DNA of 64,000 nt from Omphiscola glabra. Lineage: Eukaryota > Mollusca > Gastropoda > Lymnaeidae. Positions 58,106 to 64,000 of this stretch are shown here, piece after piece. Within the stretch, counting starts at the first letter, position 1; every line of letters begins with the position of its first letter. The translations under genes and the position numbers were made by a program. Below the pieces are notes generated by a model, which was not told the origin of the DNA, did no database searches, and saw only the letters and a list, made by a program, of their open reading frames with translations. The stretch spans positions 10,423,893-10,487,892 of the forward strand of contig OZ024807.1 in NCBI GenBank assembly GCA_964017045.1, given 5' to 3'.

Positions 58106-58535
58106 TTATATTACCACGTTCAGCGGGAAACCCTTTATCACATTTGATATATTAATTCCTGTATGGGGACTTGCTGTTCAGAAAAGTACCAATTTAGTAA
58201 TGCTTCTGCTGTACTTATTTTTTTTCTTTCATATTTTAAATAAATTTTTGGACATAAAGCCCTCGAGAGGCCCTCGGTGTTTTATTGACTTGTGGTACCG
58301 ACAGGTCAACTTTGTCATGTATCTTTGCATCGCGGACTTACTCGTGTGATCTCTGCTATGACGTGCGCTATGTAAATTTATGGAGATGGGATAAGCCGGA
58401 AGTAGAGGCGCAGGGTGGATGGAGAGACTGCAGATAGAGTGATACCGGTCTCAGTTCGTACCACACGGACACAATGGATAGTGTCTTCAGTGGTGGTTTT
58501 GTTAGGCTTAAAAAGTCATTGTGTGTTTAAGTGCC
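58106..58535. other. Unique sequence
   Basis: No repeat or gene recognised. Confidence 0.4.
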
Positions 58536-58537
58536 GG

Positions 58538-58832
58538 TATGTGTCGCTGTCTGTATGTGACACTGCTTGTACTTGTAAGCGTTTGCATGCGTTCTGCTTG
58601 CGTGTGTGTTTGTATGTATAACTGCTTGTGTGTGTCACTACTTGTATATGTAAGTGCTTGTGTGTGCCACTACTACTTGTATGTCTCTTGTATCTGTCAT
58701 TGCTTGCTAGTGTCACTATTTGTATGCATACGTTATTGTATGTGTAACTACTTGTAAGTGTCGATGCTTGTAAGTGTCGCTGCTTGTAAGTATCGCTGCT
58801 TGTGTATGTTACTGCTGGTATTAAATGCATTG
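58538..58832. repeat. Degenerate 12-15-bp TG-rich minisatellite
   Basis: Repeats of TGCTTGTAAGTGTCGC and TGTGTCACTACTTGTATG. They are best preserved near 58755-58805. Frames on both strands are array-derived. Confidence 0.85.
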
Positions 58833-60645
58833 TGTTTGTATGTGTCACAGTTTGTTAGATGTGTTACACGCCAGTGGACGTGTGTAGTTCAAAAATTAAA
58901 AGTGAGCTTTATTTGCAATGGTAACATTTCGCTGATTTCGCATTCCTATAGTTTGTATGATATAAAATACACATTTCAAGTGTCGTGTACTAGCAAATTT
59001 TTGTATGCATGTACACAAATGAACGTACTTATTCAAGGATATTTCATTATTTAAAAAATATTGTACACGCTTGCAAAACCGAAAGTTACTATTAAAAAAA
59101 CAGCAATATTTAAATACGCTATCAAAAGGATGAATTTACAAGAGAAGCAAAAAATGTACACACATGGGAGCTACAACGGCTGTGCAATTAGTAGCAGCAA
59201 AATCAACGTACAACTTTGTTCATTTTTTCCATTCATTGGTTAGTGAATGTAGTATATGTGTGTGTGTGGGGTGGGGGTGCTGTGGGAAGCGTTGGGAGAG
59301 GTCAAGGCAAATCCTTGTTGCTGTTTTAAATACTTCACATTAGTTTCCCTTTCGGTCTTTTTTCTTTGTGGCAAAATCGGACGGCTAATTGACCCACTTC
59401 CCGTCACCGAGCTAACACTTGGTACATAGACTCTTTGCTGATAACTAAACACTCGTTTTGTATCTGTGACGTATTTGGGTATGTAGTAAAAACAAAGTGT
59501 ATTTTTGAAAGGGGGGAGATGAAGGAAATATGAAAGCTGTTTTCGTCAAGTTTTAATCATATTTTCAGCCTCAATCCCCCCCCCCAAAAAAAAAAAATCA
59601 GCTTTCCTGTTATCCAAGGGGAAGATGGATGAAAGATGATTTTTTTTCTTCAGTAGTTTACTTGTTTTTGGTGTGGAGATTAATTGTGCAGCTGTTGCTA
59701 TGCGCTTTGTATTTGTGACGTATGTTGTTATGCAGTTTTAAAAAAAAACTGTATTTTATAAAGGATAAAAATGATGGAAAGATGCTTTAAATGATGAGAA
59801 ATCACGTACTATTACATACACTTTTTAAAAAATGCACATAACGGATTTATACGAAAAGCTTTGTTTCATATACTCTTCAATCTTTCAGTACATCAATATC
59901 TTCATATCCCCAAACGTTTGGACTTGCGACATCATTTAGGTTTCCTTCTTAGAGGGGTTCTAAATTTTAAAAAACAAGTGGGTACCCCGCTGTGTCTGTA
60001 AAGCGAACGGTGTCCCTGTCTTGCTTGTACATAAGCTCTGAGATCCCCCCCTAGGCTCGCGTGATTATCGGTTAGAAGCACAACTTACTCCCAAGTATGA
60101 CAACTATTGATCTACGTGGAGACACAGACGAGGGCGGCAAAGAACGGCTCGGGTAGCTCTGGTATCGAGTTTTGTCTAGGGCCGTTTCCCCTCAACTTTT
60201 TTCATTTTATTTTATTTGAATCTGACGTTGAACAATTTTAAATTATTGCGCCTCCCAGACGGTGGCGGCGCCCCTCTGTACACTAGTGAAATAAATGGCG
60301 GTATCGTGAAATTGGTAGAGGGAATTCCCGCTGTTATACGTCCTGTAAGGTTTAGTATTTATTAAAAGACACAAGTGCATAGATTGCCCACAACAAAAAG
60401 AAAGAACTTTTTAAAATCTAACCAGAGGAAGATTCTGATATGGGGAAAAACGTGGGGGGGGGGGAGGAGGGAGGAAGGGGGGGAATGAAGCAATACCCAC
60501 CCTTCACCTTTTTAAAAAAAAAAAAATATCAATTGTAGATTTATAAGAATATTTAAAGTTAAGCATGGAGCCATGATAAAACTGTGGTGTATTATTATTA
60601 TTATTATTTCTTCTTCTTCTTATGTTTGAGGGCCCGCGATCAATT
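58833..60645. other. 1.8 kb unique AT-rich sequence
   Basis: Contains an imperfect duplication: a phrase around CTTTGTATTTGTGACGTATGTTGTTATG at 59706 resembles TTTTGTATCTGTGACGTATTTGGGTATG at 59455, each followed by a GTGTATTT...AAAGG-type stretch about 250 bp apart. G run at 60456-60466. No gene. Confidence 0.4.
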
Positions 60646-60649
60646 TATT

Positions 60650-60829
60650 GATTATTCTGGCTCCTGGTTTGAAATCAAAGTTTGCCTTCTCTTAGATGAG
60701 TTACCGTCCAAGGTTAACGAGTCCCATCCAGCCAGGAGTTGCCGGAATGTTTCATTGTATCAATTTTATCCGCCTATCGGGACACCATCTCCGGGTTTGA
60801 ATTCAGAGTTTCCTTCTCTTAGATTTATC
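60650..60829 (-). mobile_element. SINE body, headless and duplicated, minus strand
   Basis: Read on the minus strand, the AGAGAAGGAAACTCTGAATT and CCCGGAGATGGTGTCCC modules are followed by GGCTGGATGGGACTCGTTAA and a second AGAGAAGGCAAACTTTGA. These are the body modules of the SINEs at 4588 and 28503, present here twice and without the tRNA-like head. Confidence 0.75.
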
Positions 60830-61290
60830 TTTTATTTTAAAAAAAAATCTGGACTTTGCGTAAAATATAAATGCTACTGTCTGATATTCCTTCATTTTTT
60901 CCCCCTCTCTTCCAAAAATAAATTTTAAAAAAATTAAGAGGAAAACAAAATAATGATAATAAATTTCAATTTTTTTAATCCGCCTCTGACCACTTGTGTA
61001 TAATAGATTGTGGTTTTTTGGTATCAGTGTCTCGAATTTAAATTTCATGGAGGTCCGGTTCTTGCTATCCACAGTGTTCATTTATTTAATACCGTGTATT
61101 GTTACACTTGTAATCGGATATCTTCGGGTGGCTGGGTTCCAGCGCAAGCCGGACCCGGTCACCGGGTTGGAGAAGGGAGTTCGGGATTGACTTGATTTAA
61201 CTCAATGAGTCTCAAACAACTACAGCAGACCAATGTCCATAATGTGTGAAATTCGCCGTTTTTTATTTTAAAAAAAAATTCTTCTTCTTT
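60830..61290. other. Unique sequence
   Basis: AT-rich; short overlapping frames (60803-61195) without domains. Confidence 0.4.
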
Positions 61291-61293
61291 TTT

Positions 61294-61675
61294 TGAATGC
61301 GTCACGAGGGGTTGCTGAATAATGCGTCACGTTGGGTTGCTGAAGAATGCTCACGTTATGTTGCTGAAGAATGCGTCACGAGGGGTTGCTGAAGAATGCG
61401 TCACGTTGGGTTTGCTGAAGAATGCGTCACGTTATGTTGCTGAAGAATGCGTCATGAGGGTTGCTGAAGAATGCGTCACGTTGGGTTGCTGAAGAATGCG
61501 TCACGTTGGGTTGCTGAAGAATGCGTCACGTTGGGTTGCTGATCAATGCGTCACGTTATGTTGCTGAAGAATGCGTCACGTTATGTTGCTGAAGAATGCG
61601 TCACGTTGGGTTGCAGAAGAATGCGTCACGTTGGGTTGCTGATCAATGCGTCACGCTGGGTTGCTGAAGAATGCG
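61294..61675. repeat. 25-bp minisatellite
   Basis: About 15 copies of GCTGAAGAATGCGTCACGTT followed by GGGTT. Variants are ATGTT, GAGGGGTT and a GATCAATGCG form that occurs twice 100 bp apart (61541, 61641). Confidence 0.95.
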
Positions 61676-61905
61676 TGGCTGCCGAAACGCAGCGGTGGTT
61701 TTGGAACCGGTTCGGTCAGGTTCGTGCGAACGGTTAGTTCAAAAATAAATATGCCCAAAATCAAGTACTAATTAAAAAAAAATCAAAATTTATACTAACT
61801 GCGAACCCTTTGTTACAAATTTTGCAATACACCGCTGCCGAAACGTCATGGTTTTGGTTTTTTTTTCTTTTCTATAGCCACTTCGGCGTAACTTAATGTA
61901 TACTT
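61676..61905. other. Unique spacer
   Basis: No feature. A CCGAAACGCAGCGGTGGTTTTGG phrase at 61682 and CCGAAACGTCATGGTTTTGG at 61837 are a weak direct repeat. Confidence 0.4.
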
Positions 61906-61907
61906 GC

Positions 61908-62412
61908 TTAACTGTGCACTCAGAATTCACCCATGTTTGTCTCACTGTGCACTCACAATTCACCCATGTTTGTCTCACTGTGCACTCACAATTCACCCAT
62001 GTTTGTCGCACTGTGCAGTCACAATTCACCCATGTTTGTCTCACTGTGAACTCACAATTCACCCATGTTTGTCTCACTGTGCACTCACAATTCACCCATG
62101 TTTGTCTCACTGTGCAGTCACAATTCACCCATGTTTGTCTCACTGTGCACTCACAATTCACCCATGTTTGTCTCACTGTGCACTCACAATTCACCCATGT
62201 TTGTCTCACTGTGCAGTCACAATTCACCCATGTTTGTCTCACTATGCAGTCACAATTCACCCATGTTTGTCTCACTGTGCACTCACAATTCACCCATGTT
62301 TGTCTCACTGTGCACTCACAATTCACCCATGTTTGTCTCGCTGTGCACTCACAATTCACCCATGTTTGTCTCGCTGTGCACTCACAATTCACCCATGTTT
62401 GTCTGACCATGC
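61908..62412. repeat. 33-bp minisatellite
   Basis: About 15 copies of CACTGTGCACTCACAATTCA followed by CCCATGTTTGTCT, differing mainly at CACTC/CAGTC and CTC/CGC. As 33 is eleven codons, four frames on both strands (113-216 codons) are open at once and none is a credible protein. Confidence 0.96.
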
Positions 62413-62524
62413 ACCCACTTATTATTACGAGTGTACTCATTTGCCATTCACTATCACGTTTCTTTCACAGACCAGTATTTTATAAGTTATCAAATCTAGT
62501 CACCATATCAGACGTAGTAATGGG

Positions 62525-62585
62525 GTGTTGAGGGGGGCGGTCCGACCCGGGGTGGGGCACTTACCCTAGCAACGCCACTGCATAG
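62525..62585 (-). mobile_element. GGCGTA-type transposon end, fragment
   Basis: Contains CCCGGGGTGGGGCACTTACCCTAGCAACGCCACTG, the terminal part seen at 52622-52795. Only this end is present. Confidence 0.5.
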
Positions 62586-62840
62586 ACTCCTTATCCACCA
62601 CAAACACAGTATGTCACTATCCACCAACAACGAACTGTCTAGCCAACTGTCTAAGCACTGACCATGCCAATACAACCAAACTTCCACCCAGTTGTTTTTA
62701 TAGTTAAAAAGTATAACATTGTGTAGTCTCACTGAAAAAATATATATCTATTTGTTTAATTGTAATAGATGGCTGTTCGTTGTGTGTGGGTGTCCTTTAA
62801 GCCTGATATTCGATTGCTCCAGAGTAGAGCGTCTAAATAT

Positions 62841-63137
62841 GTTCGCGTCCCTCACACCAACGGTCGCGTCCCTCACACCAACGGTCGCGTCCCTCACACC
62901 AACGGTCGCGTCCCTCACACCAACGGTCGCGTCCCTCACACCAACGGTCGCGTCCCTCACACCAACGGTCGCGTCCCTCACACCAACGGTCGCGTCCCTC
63001 ACACCAACGGTCGGGTCCCTCACACCAACGGTCGCGTCCCTCACACCAACGGTCGGGTCCCTCACACCAACGGTCGCGTCCCTCACACCAACGGTCGGGT
63101 CCCTCACACCAACGGTCGCGTCCCTCACACCAATGGT
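62841..63137. repeat. 21-bp minisatellite with emerging 42-bp dimer
   Basis: Fourteen copies of CGCGTCCCTCACACCAACGGT. The left units are identical. From about 63012 the first bases alternate CGGGTCC/CGCGTCC three times, giving a 42-bp higher-order period. Four open frames on both strands are periodic artefacts. Confidence 0.97.
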
Positions 63138-64000
63138 CGGACTGAAAAGGAATCATGCACTAATAAGTCAGCATCGCAGAATTGTTGGAGATTTCACCGG
63201 GGGGGGGGGGCGCGGGGGGGGAGAAATATATGACTCCGTGCGTCGTCTGCTTAAAGTTTTTACAGAATAGTTGAAAGCATGCATTCACCAGAAACCGACA
63301 TTTTAGAACCCTTGCAATTCTTTTTATTTTTTGTTAGTGTTTTTTTTTTCCTGTTCTTTTGGTGTATTCCCTTTTAACGGCCAGCAAATAATTCCCACAC
63401 AAAATAAAATCATGCTGCGTTCTGCTGTTCGTGTGTTTTTGTTAAAAGCTTGTCACCGTTGAGAATGAGATACGTGACCTCAAAGATTATAAATTACGAA
63501 TAACAAAATACCGTAATACAAATACTTTTAATTTGTGGTGCCCTGGGGGTGGGGGTGGTATCGGATTATGCTGGCATTGTCATCGGCGGGAACAATTTAT
63601 CACCTTCAGTACATCCTTTGTGGTGGTAGAGCAAGGTCTGGAACGTCTGTAAAAAGCCTTAAGAATGTACATTGTCAAAAGTGAGCGCCGTATTACTTTC
63701 AGTTAACAGTCCAAGCCCGGGTGTAAGGATTTCTTAACCTCTTGAACAAAACTGGCAATATAGTGTATTTATCGCGCAATATAGTGTAATTGTCGCGTAG
63801 TGTTTGATTTGTGTTCGAACGCTGAATGCCAAAAAATATCTTTTTCATAAGAGAGTTTAAATCTATTAATTTTACTAACGGCATTTAAAAAACATACTTT
63901 TGCTTTTACAAATATATATATATATATGAGCGTTGATTGTACAACGTTTTAATAGCTTTCTTTCTCCTAGGCATAAATTCCCAATATAAGTTGTTTTTTA
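63138..64000. other. Unique AT-rich sequence to window end
   Basis: G runs at 63200-63220 and a (TA)n tract at 63913-63927. An imperfect tandem phrase CAATATAGTGTATTTATCGCGCAATATAGTGTAATTGTCGCG lies at 63755-63797. No gene recognised. Confidence 0.45.

Noticed and set aside
61790..62531. Cysteine-rich repetitive proteins on both strands (193-216 codons)
   Set aside because: The 33-bp period keeps frames open on both strands; a real Cys-rich repeat protein would not be mirrored in all of them.

Overview
The window looks like intergenic or deep-intronic DNA from an animal nuclear genome, and I find no protein-coding gene I can support. The background is AT-rich. It carries about forty unrelated minisatellite arrays, several (TA)n, (GA)n and (CTAT)n microsatellites, and a set of short non-autonomous DNA transposons and SINEs. 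Four copies of a roughly 190-bp hAT element have the termini of the SPIN ('Space Invader') family. SPIN is known for horizontal transfer among animals and has been reported from a pond snail among invertebrates. With the minisatellite and MITE load, this makes a lophotrochozoan, perhaps a gastropod mollusc, my best guess. That is inference only.

Layout. 0-9 kb: a 19-bp satellite running off the left edge, GA-rich DNA, 16-, 34-, 29-, 18- and 42-bp arrays, two copies of a CAGGGCCGGCC-type hAT MITE with perfect 8-bp target duplications, two SPIN-like copies and one minus-strand SINE. 9-20 kb: mostly unique DNA, paired 21-bp arrays at 12.2-12.8 kb, a 624-bp perfect (CTAT)156 tract, a 424-bp GC-rich block between two CTAT tracts, and a 28-bp array organised as an 84-bp higher-order repeat. 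20-28 kb: a foldback element with a 10-bp target duplication, a second inverted-repeat element, G-rich and short-unit arrays, a hAT MITE and a possible solo LTR. 28-41 kb: a tRNA-headed SINE, long stretches of complex unique sequence, a second foldback copy, a third CAGGGC MITE, and an inverted pair of about 100-bp sequences 1.1 kb apart. 41-51 kb: a large 30-bp array, 13- and 26-bp arrays and a hAT MITE. 51-64 kb: a MITE inserted inside a minisatellite, two more SPIN-like copies, a LINE/SINE-like 3' tail, a 21-bp array, an extra SINE body, and 25-, 33- and 21-bp arrays.

Nearly every long open frame is an artefact of a tandem array. Where the unit is a multiple of 3, several frames stay open on both strands (for example 8.5, 12.3, 42.0 and 61.9 kb). 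No rRNA, tRNA gene, CRISPR or complete autonomous transposon was seen. By hand count tandem repeats fill about a fifth of the window. The strongest observations are the transposon insertions with exact target duplications, the exact higher-order periodicities, the unidentified GC-rich block at 15.7-16.1 kb, and the inverted exon-like pair at 38.9/40.1 kb.
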